This document shows positions 55,701 to 64,000 of a stretch of DNA of 64,000 nt, piece by piece. Below the pieces are notes generated by a model. The model was given only the letters and a program-made list of their open reading frames with translations. It did no database searches and was not told the origin of the DNA. This DNA is from Actinostola sp. cb2023. Taxonomy: Eukaryota; Cnidaria; Anthozoa; Actiniaria; Actinostolidae. A program made the translations under genes and the position numbers. The stretch spans positions 124,001 to 188,000 of the forward strand of contig JAUJYZ010000684.1 in NCBI GenBank assembly GCA_033675265.1. The letters run 5' to 3'. Within the stretch, counting starts at the first letter, position 1. Each line of letters starts with the position of its first letter.

Positions 55701-58700
55701 TGTGGTTGCTATAGCGACTAATTATTGTAATTAATGCTGCTCTGTATTTATTGCTTGTAGCCACCGTAATTACCCAAAATTTATACTAAAAATATACAGA
55801 CAACACAACAGAGGTAGTTGTAGAGGCCCGGATGTAGAGTACAGCACTTGCAATTTACAGGTGAGTTACTATGGTAACGGTGTTAACACAGGGTACCCAA
55901 ACATCAGCCTCGCCGAGGGACGGTCCCCAGGCTCTAGCAATATTTTATTGCGTTTATTTTCTATAAATATTTTTTGGCTCCATTTTCCACCCCAAACAAC
56001 CCCACTCCACAACCCACTTTTTGTCGCTCTCCCCCTCCCCCTTGGGGTATGGCCTCTGATAGCTGTCATGCGGCAAATCATCATGTATTCATTCATAATT
56101 CAAAATTATGGCCAATTATTCAGTGGTAGACGGCTGTTATTAGATTAGTCACATTGCCAACATGTTTGTTCATAATCTGTTGATCGGTTTAATGAGATTA
56201 CGAAAGTAGCTGTTGACACCACTAATCGACGTTTTTAATGCCTATTTACGACTTATGTGTCAAACTCCCCACAGCCGCTAGAAATTTAAGGCGATATGAA
56301 AACTGAATCACCGTGGTTGTATACATTAGCTGTCGGACATATCCTGTGTCTGTTTTAGAAGGATTTATTCGTGATTGGCTAAGTCGCAGTACCCCCAATG
56401 TGTGTGCTTGCCAGCTGCGCTTCGGTGACCATGCACGAACAGCAAGGCTGGTAATGCTGGCGGAAAGTGGTCAATGTGGCTGCGTTCTGAGAGATAGGAT
56501 TCGATCTATACCCACAATGTAATGATGATTACAGGTTTTCTTGTCCGACAGACAGCGATAAGTGAAAATAAAATAAAAAAATATAAGAGTATATATAGAT
56601 AAAATATATACGAGATACATAAATAATAATAAATAATAATAGTTATTATGAAATCATATTGGAAAGTATAGATTAAATGAATAATTAAACAGTTAGCAAA
56701 GCCGATAATCACTTTTAATTCAGTAGAGATGGGGTCTTGAGTTGTCGCTTAAAAGTAGGATATAGTGTACAGGATTACAGGATTGTACTACTACTACACG
56801 ACCCATGAAAGTAATGTTGCATGGATCAGGATCTTGGATCTGATGTCAGTTGTCATTCTCTCTCTCCTCTCTCTTGAAAAAAGACTACAATTCAGAATAC
56901 AGAATACAACTCATCATTCACTTAGCAGGGCTGTACACAGCACAGGGGCAGGGGGGGGGGGGGGGGGGGGGCAGTTGTCCCCCTAGCAAGGCAAAAAAAG
57001 ATACCAAAAAAGTACTGAGAACTGTACTATTCTTATTTATTTTTAGCTTTTAAATATGTACTGTCCCCCCGCCCCCTTGAATTTTGGGATATGCTTAGGC
57101 GGTAACCTGGTATGACCGCCTTCTGCCATACAGTAGACCAAGGCCTATGCACAACTCCCATAAAATTGATACATGGGATTGTTTTTATCACGCTTCTAAG
57201 GATCCCACCTATGTCAGGCAATTGTGTTACTATGAAAATAGACATTCCCAAGTTTTCCATGTCTCTTTTCGTTACCGGCGAGGTACTCTCTCTTCTCATC
57301 TTGTTTTTAGGCTAGAAACTCTAAATATATTTGTGGTATCAGATGGTATAAATAAACTGAAGCGAAATTCTGCGGTTGTGGAAGTTTCTGGGATCATCAC
57401 TCGGCAAGGTGTTAATTTGAGTCGTATTAGCCGGATCTTTAAAAGTCAGTGAATTGCTGTCATCGCCTACATTGTAATAATGTCAGATTATTAGTCAAAC
57501 CGCAATTCTAGATTTCTCGCTCATTTTGCTAGATTCCTTTTGTAGTGGCTTATACGCGCCTCCAAACAGTTTCTGAAACGGGGACAGTCAATGTCAATTC
57601 GCCAAACATTGGTGGTTAGACTGCAGTGTTATCGACTCTTCAAACTGGTTTAATTATTATCGACTGAATTCAGTATACTTTCTCCCCCGGGGGGGGGGGG
57701 GGGGACTCTCCACAAACAGTTCATCACGGGGGTGATCGTCGGCAAAATCAATTTTAACCCTAAGGGATAGCACATTGGGTGTGGTCAACAGCAAATTTAC
57801 CCCTAAGAGATAGCACATTGGGTGTGGTCGAAGAAATTTTTAACCCTACAAGAGATAGCAATAAAACAAAACATTTTCATTTTCCTGGGAAATTTTAAGA
57901 CGGTCCTTAAGACACCGCCATCGAGCGCATCTCTTTTCTGGTGACTGTTGAGAGTGCTGTCATCCAGTCTTCAAGTCCGGCTTTTTTTTCGATAGCATGA
58001 TCCCTAAGGGATAGCAGACTTTTTAACACCCCTAAGGGATAGCAGATGGTAGAATTTTATACCCTAAGGGATAGGACGATCACCCCCACTACTGTTAGGG
58101 AGATGTCCCCCCCCCCCCCCCCCCCCGGGACTTTCGCAGTCTTCCCAGAGGCGTGAGGGTTGCACAAATGTTCATCACCGACTAGTCTCTCAAGAGACTG
58201 ATAAACTAATTTACTTTTACTTGCTAGTTCTATCAGCTTTCAGCTTGCGAAACTGGCCCTGCACCTAGTTCATGTTTTTTTTTCTTGTCAGTTTTACATA
58301 GTGTAGGTTATAGTTATCTGTACACATGACCTTGTGGTTAAACCCCGTGCTGATATATCTACGAAATACCATCCCCCGTCTGAAGCCCTTTCGATGGATT
58401 AGGCATGTCAGTGTGCTTTTGTTGTTACGATCCGTTTGCGCTTTAATCATCATCTTTCGAGACGACTGTCTCAGTATAGTGAAGACTCGACGACTGGGTC
58501 ACCAGTGACATCCTGAACTGACTGGTAAGCCCTCTGCTGAAGCTTCAAATACGAGAAACTTTGGAGATTTTTTCGTGCTTATTCAGCGAGTCTGATTTTT
58601 GTTTGGCACAGCAAAGCGTAGGAGGAGGGTCACGGTTCAGTGTTTTTGCTTCAGACTGGTTGACATTCATCAGTGCGTTTGCTTAAGCTGTAACCATGCA

Positions 58701-61700
58701 AGGAGCACTGGTCCTCGTGTATGCCTTCGTCTCCTTTTCTCTGGTACTTCCATGTCGAAGTGTCAGTGTCCAGGAGACTTTAACGTTGAGGAAGAACATG
58801 CAACGGCTGATGGAAGCGGAGTTAGACAAGGGGACGCTCAATTCGTACGTGCAGTACGTGTACTTCGTGGCCCTAGAGAAACTCGGCGACTACAAGTTTC
58901 TGAACAAGAAGAACTTTACCGACGATAGATTGTTCATTACAACCGTACCACCATCGACTAAACAACCTACAACTTTGCCAACTCCTCGTGTACCATGTCA
59001 AGCGGGCTCTAGGGTTAGTATTACAGCTGTACAACTTCGTTTTATGAGAGAGTGACACAATGGAGAGCTAAGGTCATGTCGTTTTGTTGTACTGACTTTT
59101 GTCGACGGCTGAAGCGAAGGCTGCTGTTGACTAATACTGATAGCGCGTTCCATGCAGTGCCACCACCGTCACCGGTTAATGTGTGAAGTGTTTATTATTT
59201 GTTTTCGTTTCCAATCAGATTGCTATTGTCTTAATTGTATTTAAGCTGAAATAAGTAGATTAAGAAACACTACAATCAGGGTGTTTTATTGTTGTATACA
59301 CAGTGTTTTGTTTGATTTCTGAAAGAAAAACTTTCATCAAATGTGTAGCCATCACTGATCGACTGTACTTAGCTAATCTTCGTGAGCATCGCGATGCTGA
59401 GTTTCTTTAATACTAATAACTACATAATCACGTAGCAAAATGACTGACTGAGTTAATAGAACATTCCCTTTTAAAGCTAAACAATACCAAAGTATTATAA
59501 TTATTTTCGAGCGAAGAAAACTGAATGGTTGATCCTAAATGATCACAAGGTTTACACGCGTACGACCAACAGCAGCTAGCTGACAACGTGATCACTCAAC
59601 ATGCTTCCGTCACCGGTAGAATATTCACCATACTTTTCTACTGATGATAGCACTGTAATCATTATTTACAACATTTATAGGTATTCTTATTAATGTATTT
59701 GTCATAATCACCATCGAAATTTAGCTTTAATGACTGTTCTGACGTACTTAGCAAGCTTTTAGCATACCAAGTAATTCGTAGTGCATAAAATATAGTAGTC
59801 CGGCTGAAGTTCGATTCTTAGCATAGTCTAAATACCATTCATGAGTCCTCGACCCCAATTAAACGGTACTGGATGGACCTCGCTACTTCAATTAGATCGA
59901 CGGATGTCTGGTAGAAATACAACCTCTTTACATCATAATAATCTTGAATCTGTCTGTTAAAGACACTTTCTGTCCTTTCTGTAATTCTTTCTCGGGGTTT
60001 TTCCACCTGACAAAGTGGACCATTTTCGGAAGTCTAGTCAACATTTTCGTCGTAAAAGACTCTTACAATTACGCCCTTGTCCAACGTTTTGTGTTAACAG
60101 AAGTGGTTCATGACCTCGTTTATCAGTGCGCGGAGAGACAGTTCGGTAAATTGTGCTTACTGGATACCACGTGTTATTAAATCTCTACGCGACAAGCTAA
60201 GTGTGTCTATAGAAGTCGAGCTTATCGTGTCTGTAATCTAAGTAATACAATTCTTCAATAACTTTTTACATGTTCTAGCGTTTCATCGTTTGTAGCTTCT
60301 TAATTTTGGATCCGAAGCTTCTCGTTCTTGCGCCTATTCCACGCCTAACTCCGCCTAGATACGTCACTCCGATCCGTCTTGCACTGATTCAAGCTGATTG
60401 TCTAAGAGTCGTAATGACAGCCAATTTCCTTATGTCAAGCACTCTACCAGAGGGCGTAGCCTTTAGGCTTTCACAATCTATAGTCTGATCATGTAATTAC
60501 ATTTGTAGGTATAACTGGCATTTAACAATGCATTACTGTAGTCATGTATCATATGTGTTTAATGTTTCTGTCTTGGGAGAAAATATCATCCCTCTCCCCG
60601 TCATGTGACGTCCCCTCCTCCCGCGATGACCGTTTTAAACAATTCACAAAACGCATTTCTTCGAGCCTGCGTAGCAGCTGCATGTGAGTGGATGGGAGGG
60701 GTTTGTTTGCATGGTATAAAGAGAGATGGTTTGTTATGTTGATAACATGGATGATGCTACCAGTTTTTGTCAGGATTGTACTGAGCGGAGCACTGATGGA
60801 GGGAGGGGGTAAATGAGCGCACCTTCGAGCGCTTCATACCTATGCTGATTATCCCCGCGTTTGATAAGTAAAATAAATACATTTGCAGTTTGTTGATAAC
60901 ATTTGCAGTATGTATGATTGATGATGTTAATGTTTTTGTCAGGATTGTCCTACAAATCATAAAATAACGCGGGACGACGCTGTAACTTCGAGAGCTCGTC
61001 AGTGTACTAAGTTTAATGGGACTTCATTCAATGGGTACTTCTTTAACTGGGCTCCTTATCTTAGAGGTACGTAACTACGTCAAACGAGAACGGAAGAATG
61101 GAAGGGAAGTGAAATGGAGGGAGATAGACATGTAAACAGATGGACAGACGAGCGAACGTAGCATTACGTCTGCATATACAAGACATCTATATACTAACAG
61201 AGGCATAAACAACATACATGCTTATGTACAGACGCGACAGACAGACATGGACGTGACAGACAGACATGGACGTGACAGACAGACATGGACGTGACAGACA
61301 GACATGGACGTGACAGACAGATAGACGTGACAGACAGACGTGGCAGATAGACGTGACAGACAGACATGGACGTGACAGGCAGATAGGCGTGACAGGCAGA
61401 TAGACGTGACAGACAGATAGACGTGGCAGACAGATAGACGTGACAGACAGATAGACGTGGCAGACAGATAGACGTGACAGACAGATAGACGTGGCAGCGA
61501 ACAGATATAGACGTGGCAGATAGACGTGACAGATAGACGTGTCAGATAGACGTGTCAGACAGATAGACGTGACAGATAGACGTGACAGATAGACGTGACA
61601 GACAGATAGACGTGGCAGCGAACAGATATAGACGTGGCAGATAGACGTGACAGGCAGATAGACGTGGCAGATAGACGTGTCAGACAGATAGACGTGACAG

Positions 61701-62976
61701 ATAGACGTGACAGATAGACGTGACAGACAGATAGACGTGGCAGCGAACAGATATAGACGTGGCAGATAGACGTGACAGGCAGATAGACGTGGCAGATAGA
61801 CGTACGTGGCAGACAGATAGACGCGCGTGACAGATAGACGTGACAGACAGATAGACGTGGCAGCGAACAGATATAGACGTGGCAGATAGACGTGACAGGC
61901 AGATAGACGTGGCAGATAGACGTGACAGGCAGACAGATAGACAGTGACAGATATAGACGTGACAGATAGACGTGACAGACAGATAGACGTGGCAGCGAAC
62001 AGATATAGACGTGACAGATAGACATGACAGCGAACAGCAGATAGACGTGGCAGATAGACGTGTCAGACAGATAGACGTGGCAGATAGACGTGTCAGACAG
62101 ATAGACGTGACAGACAGATAGACGTGGCAGCGAACAGATATAGACGTGGCAGATAGACGTGACAGGCAGATAGACGTGCAGATAGACGTACGTGGCAGAC
62201 AGATAGACGCGCGTGACAGATATAGACGTGACAGACAGATAGACGTGGCAGCTCAAACAGATATAGACGTGGCAGATAGACGTGACAGGCAGATAGACTT
62301 TGGCAGATAGACAGTGGCAGACAGATAGACGTGACAGATAGACGTGACAGATAGATAGACGTGACAGACAGATAGACGTGGCAGCGAACAGATATAGACG
62401 TGGCAGATAGACATGATGGCAGATAGACGTGGCAGATAGACTCGTCATCAGACAGATAGACGTCGGGCAGATAGACGTGACAGCGAACAGATATAGACGT
62501 GTGCAGATATACGTGACAGGCAGATAGACGTGACAGACAGATAGACGTGGCAGCGAACATGTTATAGACGTGGCAGATAGACATGACAGGCAGATAGACG
62601 TGGCAGATAGACGTGTCAGACAGATAGACGTGGCAGATAGACGTGACAGCGAACAGATATAGACGTGGCAGATATACGTGACAGGCAGATAGACGTGACA
62701 GACAGATAGACGTGACAGGCAGATAGACGTGACAGCGAACAGATATAGACGTGACAGACAGACAAACCAAACTCAAAATGTCTATATAGGTTGTTTTCAT
62801 GTTCCTTTATCACATTATTGTTTTCTTTGTACACGTTAGTTGCAGATAGTAAAGAGTGTGAGCTGAATTGCCTAGCAAAAGGACACCGATTCTTTTTAAG
62901 ATTACTTCCTAAAGTAGAAGATGGGACACCGTGTCTATCGGACCCAAAGAAGATGTGCATTGATGGTAAATGTCAG
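46706..62976 (+). CDS. 5' part of a second ADAMTS-like / papilin-family gene (gene B), continues past window
   Basis: Spliced model: 46706-46768, 55177-55289, 55761-55860, 60943-61066, 62846-62976, with phases 0, 2, 0, 1, 0 all matching and 177 residues in the window. Order: signal peptide; TSP1 with [17 protein letters not shown]; then the ADAMTS-type cysteine-rich region with [38 protein letters not shown] and MCIDGKC. There is no pro- or protease domain between the signal peptide and the TSP1, which is the defining difference between ADAMTSL/papilin and ADAMTS proteases. Family knowledge suggests a secreted matrix protein (microfibril or basement membrane associated). Spacer, further TSP1, Ig and PLAC would lie to the right. 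It may be a tandem paralogue of gene A. Confidence 0.82.
50655..51640. repeat. 71-bp minisatellite, about 14 copies
   Basis: The unit is GAATGTAGTAAGAAGTGAGT, GTGAGAGTCATGTCCCCACT, AGTGAGATGAGTGTTGGGTG, TATAGAATATG. Copies differ at GGGTGTATAG/GGGTGTTCAG/TGTGTATAG positions and a few carry indels. It is followed by a GATGATGGTGGT tract to about 51750. Confidence 0.93.
51985..52277. repeat. 12-bp TTAATTAGTACA array, about 24 copies
   Basis: Almost perfect copies of ATTAATTAGTAC, with three GTACG or GTGCA variants. Each unit contains the TAATTA core recognised by many homeodomain proteins. All six frames can read through (Leu-Ile-Ser-Thr). Confidence 0.95.
53551..53779. mobile_element. 229-bp MITE with 4-bp target duplication
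   Basis: The left end GAGCAGACTCGTACCCAGTC and right end GACCGGGTACGAGTCTGTG are inverted repeats (about 18 of 20). TCAG lies immediately outside both ends (53547-53550 and 53780-53783). The interior contains GCGCCTTTGCGC direct repeats and has no coding potential. Confidence 0.75.
53904..54770. mobile_element. Foldback element with about 160-bp arms enclosing a Ty3/Gypsy fragment
   Basis: The left arm TTAAAGTGCATATCAAGGTT runs through GAAAATCGATTACATATGAA and TTTGAAATCGTGATATGCTA to GACGTCAACGCAGGCAT. The right arm (54604-54770) is its reverse complement at high identity. The core contains the RT fragment described separately and a 36-bp direct repeat. Confidence 0.8.
54148..54426 (-). pseudogene. 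Decayed Ty3/Gypsy reverse-transcriptase fragment
   Basis: On the minus strand about 68 residues read [20 protein letters not shown], then [20 protein letters not shown], then [19 protein letters not shown]. These are the RT fingers/palm segments A to B' of Ty3/Gypsy elements ([21 protein letters not shown]). The catalytic YxDD box is absent, since the fragment stops at MPFGI. A 36-bp sequence encoding [11 protein letters not shown] is present on both sides (54148-54183 and 54391-54426), so the segment has been rearranged. It is non-functional. Confidence 0.88.
55177..55289 (+). CDS. Gene B exon 2: first half of TSP1
   Basis: The acceptor is TTGTATTACAG, phase 0. [18 protein letters not shown] then [19 protein letters not shown] and a donor AG|GTATGT in phase 2. 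It shows the tandem WxxW C-mannosylation motif and the CSRTCG O-fucosylation motif of canonical TSP1 repeats. Confidence 0.88.
55290..55760 (+). other. Intron with a 70-bp tandem duplication
   Basis: GTATGT donor and GCTTGTAG acceptor. TGGGCTTCCTGTGGTA plus GAGCCGAG(G/A)GGAACTGG occurs at 55308 and 55378, about 70 bp apart. A GGGCTCCCTGTG copy is at 55644. Confidence 0.75.
55761..55860 (+). CDS. Gene B exon 3: second half of TSP1
   Basis: The 100-bp exon is phase 2 in and phase 0 out, with donor [28 protein letters not shown] is an insertion relative to a standard TSP1. Then [15 protein letters not shown] provides the last cysteines, with the sixth in DCP at the start of the next exon. The same DCP junction occurs in ADAMTSL proteins. 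Confidence 0.87.
56929..57105. mobile_element. Second copy of the hAT-like MITE (inverted, degraded)
   Basis: GCAGGGCTGTACACAGCACA, a poly-G run, GCAGTTGTCCCCCTAGCAAG and AAGTACTGAGAACTGTACTA match the reverse complement of 25336-25519. One terminal repeat is eroded. Confidence 0.8.
57683..58130. mobile_element. Inverted-repeat element with CCCTAAGGGATAGCA repeats
   Basis: The left side poly-G, GGGACTCTCCACAAACAG and GGGGGTGATCGTC mirror the right side GACGATCACCCCC, ACTACTGTTAGGGAGATGTC and poly-C. Inside are about seven copies of CCCTAAGGGATAGCA, itself part-palindromic, some followed by CATTGGGTGTGGTC. Confidence 0.8.
58696..59055 (+). CDS. Predicted small secreted protein, ORF inside a gene B intron
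   Basis: An ATG in good context (GTAACCATGC) opens 119 codons. [19 protein letters not shown] is a clear signal peptide. A charged helical-looking stretch follows ([17 protein letters not shown]), then [19 protein letters not shown] and a Thr/Pro-rich tail ([14 protein letters not shown]) with one Cys before the end. I do not recognise the family. It may be a complete one-exon gene (TGA at 59053), or a first exon using the AGG|GTTAGT donor near 59014. That donor would be phase 0, as is the next gene B exon, so an alternative first exon of gene B is possible. No canonical poly(A) signal is close. Confidence 0.55.
   Translation: MQGALVLVYAFVSFSLVLPCRSVSVQETLTLRKNMQRLMEAELDKGTLNSYVQYVYFVALEKLGDYKFLNKKNFTDDRLFITTVPPSTKQPTTLPTPRVPCQAGSRVSITAVQLRFMRE
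60943..61066 (+). CDS. Gene B exon 4: start of the ADAMTS-type cysteine-rich region
   Basis: It begins [20 protein letters not shown] then [20 protein letters not shown], phase 0 in and phase 1 out (donor G|GTACGT). It corresponds to the DFRAxQC...YxWxP stretch that follows the first TSP1 in ADAMTSL and papilin proteins. Confidence 0.88.
61067..62845 (+). other. Intron of gene B filled by an AGATAGACGTG minisatellite
   Basis: GTACGT donor and GTTGCAG acceptor. Only the first 110 bp and last 80 bp are non-repetitive. Confidence 0.85.
61230..62765. repeat. CAGATAGACGTG(A/G)CAGA minisatellite with about 70-110 bp higher-order units
   Basis: Basic 10-14 bp words GATAGACGTGACA, GATAGACGTGGCA and CAGACA are assembled into longer blocks marked by GGCAGCGAACAGATATAGAC, which recur near 61494, 61614, 61739, 61858, 61989, 62127, 62388 and further on. 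Minus-strand Cys/His/Val/Tyr/Leu frames are artefacts. Confidence 0.93.
62846..62976 (+). CDS. Gene B exon 5: cysteine-rich region continued
   Basis: Phase 1 in and phase 0 out. [17 protein letters not shown] then [20 protein letters not shown] and CIDGKCQ, followed by |GTAAGT. CxLNCxxxG, V.DGTPC and MCIDGKC are the conserved cysteine-rich signature of ADAMTSL, papilin and ADAMTS. The next family element (VGCD) would be in the following exon, beyond the window. Confidence 0.9.
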
Positions 62977-64000
62977 GTAAGTATTACACTCGTCATCGTG
63001 ACTCGTCCAATCTTCGGTCAATGTTTTATGAGGCGCCATAGAGAAGAAGGTGTGCATTGATGGTAAATGTCAGGTAAGTATTACACTCGTCATCGTGACT
63101 CGTCCAATCTTCGGTCAATGTTTTATGAGTCGCCATAGAGAAGAAGGTGTGCATTGATGGTAAATGTCAAGTAAGTATTACACTCGTCATCGTGACTCGT
63201 CCAATCTTCGGTCAATGTTTTATGAGTCGCCATAGAGAAGAAGGTGTGCATTGATGGTAAATGTCAGGTAAGTATTACACTCGTCATCGTGACTCGTCCA
63301 ATCTTCGGTCAATGTTTTATGAGTCGCCATAGAGAAGAAGGTGTGCATTGATGGTAAATGTCAGGTAAGTATTACACTCGTCATCGTGACTCGTCCAATC
63401 TTCGGTCAATGTTTTATGAGTCGCCATAGAGAAGAAGGTGTGCATTGATGGTAAATGTCAGGTAAGTATTACACTCGTCATCGTGACTCGTCCAATCTTC
63501 GGTCAATGTTTTATGAGGCGCCATAGAGAAGAAGGTGTGCATTGATGGTAAATGTCAGGTAAGTATTACACTCGTCATCGTGACTCGTCCAATCTTCGGT
63601 CAATGTTTTATGAGGCGCCATAGAGAAGAAGGTGTGCATTGATGGTAAATGTCAGGTAAGTATTACACTCGTCATCGTGACTCGTCCAATCTTCGGTCAA
63701 TGTTTTATGAGTCGCCATAGAGAAGAAGGTGTGCATTGATGGTAAATGTCAGGTAAGTATTACACTCGTCATCGTGACTCGTCCAATCTTCGGTCAATGT
63801 TTTATGAGTCGCCATAGAGAAGAAGGTGTGCATTGATGGTAAATGTCAAGTAATATTACACTCGTCATCGTGACTCGTCCAATCTTCGGTCAATGTTTTA
63901 TGAGGCGCCATAGAGAAGAAGGTGTGCATTGATGGTAAATGTCAAGTAAGTATTACACTCGTCATCGTGACTCGTCCAATCTTCGGTCAATGTTTTATGA
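62950..64000 (+). repeat. 97-bp tandem array that copies the exon 5 end and its splice donor, at least 11 copies
   Basis: Each unit holds TGTGCATTGATGGTAAATGT CAG|GTAAGT, then about 70 bp of intron (ATTACACTCGTCATCGTGAC, TCGTCCAATCTTCGGTCAAT, GTTTTATGAG(G/T)CGCC). Donor positions step by 97 bp (62976, 63073, 63170, 63267 and so on). Copies 3, 10 and 11 carry CAA in place of CAG, and copy 10 also lost a base (GTAATA). The array runs off the right edge. Confidence 0.96.

Larger units (their letters stand above)
55861..60942 (+). other. 5.1-kb intron of gene B
   Basis: GTGAGT donor and TTTTTGTCAG acceptor. It contains the second hAT-like MITE copy (56929-57105), the palindromic CCCTAAGGGATAG element (57683-58130) and the same-strand ORF 58696-59055. 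59060-60900 holds nothing recognised. Confidence 0.7.

Noticed and set aside
57147..57452. 101-codon plus-strand frame
   Set aside because: No recognisable motif, and it begins without a credible start inside a decayed repeat next to a MITE.
61555..62960. Minus-strand frames of 235-297 codons with [10 protein letters not shown] repeats
   Set aside because: This is read-through of the AGATAGACGTG minisatellite in a gene B intron.
62949..64000. Possible CRISPR-like array because of the regular 97-bp spacing
   Set aside because: The whole unit repeats with no variable spacers, the host is an animal, and the unit contains an exon end plus splice donor.

Overview
This is animal genomic DNA from a marine invertebrate. 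It shows short exons with GT-AG introns, extracellular Ig and thrombospondin modules, and very many minisatellites and palindromic MITEs. Several short palindromic repeats (for example the GGATAGCGCTATCC element at about 5957-6107 and the GTAAGCGACC hairpin at 241-293) resemble dispersed elements I associate with anthozoan cnidarians (corals and anemones). I favour that assignment, but it is inference.

Three genes were assembled by hand from exon phases. (1) Positions 1-11899, plus strand, hold the 3' end of a large secreted matrix gene. It has eleven one-exon Ig I-set domains, all bounded by phase-1 introns, then two split TSP1 repeats and a C-terminal six-cysteine PLAC domain, giving about 1321 residues in the window. 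Its 5' end lies to the left. The architecture is ADAMTS-like (ADAMTSL) or papilin-like. (2) The minus strand carries a SAXO-family axonemal microtubule stabiliser. Its large exon is 14706-16104. A 41-bp first exon at 26978-27018 supplies the start codon and the first half of the family's Cys-rich N-terminus. A near-consensus RFX X-box lies 107 bp upstream (27125-27138). (3) The plus strand from 46706 to beyond the right edge holds the 5' part of a second ADAMTSL/papilin-family gene: a signal-peptide exon (46706-46768), TSP1 in two exons (55177-55289, 55761-55860) and the ADAMTS-type cysteine-rich region (60943-61066, 62846-62976). A small secreted-protein ORF (58696-59055) sits in one of its introns. 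The window therefore holds the tail of one ADAMTSL-type gene and the head of another on the same strand, with a ciliary gene between them on the opposite strand.

The rest is non-coding and repeat-rich. Introns of both matrix genes are filled with minisatellites (27, 33, about 88, 16-32, about 70 and 97 bp periods). The intergenic and SAXO-intron DNA carries foldback/MITE elements, a decayed Ty3/Gypsy reverse-transcriptase fragment, a tRNA-like SINE head and long microsatellites. The most unusual feature is at the right edge. There a 97-bp tandem array (at least 11 copies) has repeatedly duplicated the end of a coding exon together with its own GTAAGT splice donor. Two other arrays also carry splice-site-like sequence in each unit. 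No RNA gene other than the tRNA-like element, no CRISPR array and no intact mobile element was seen.
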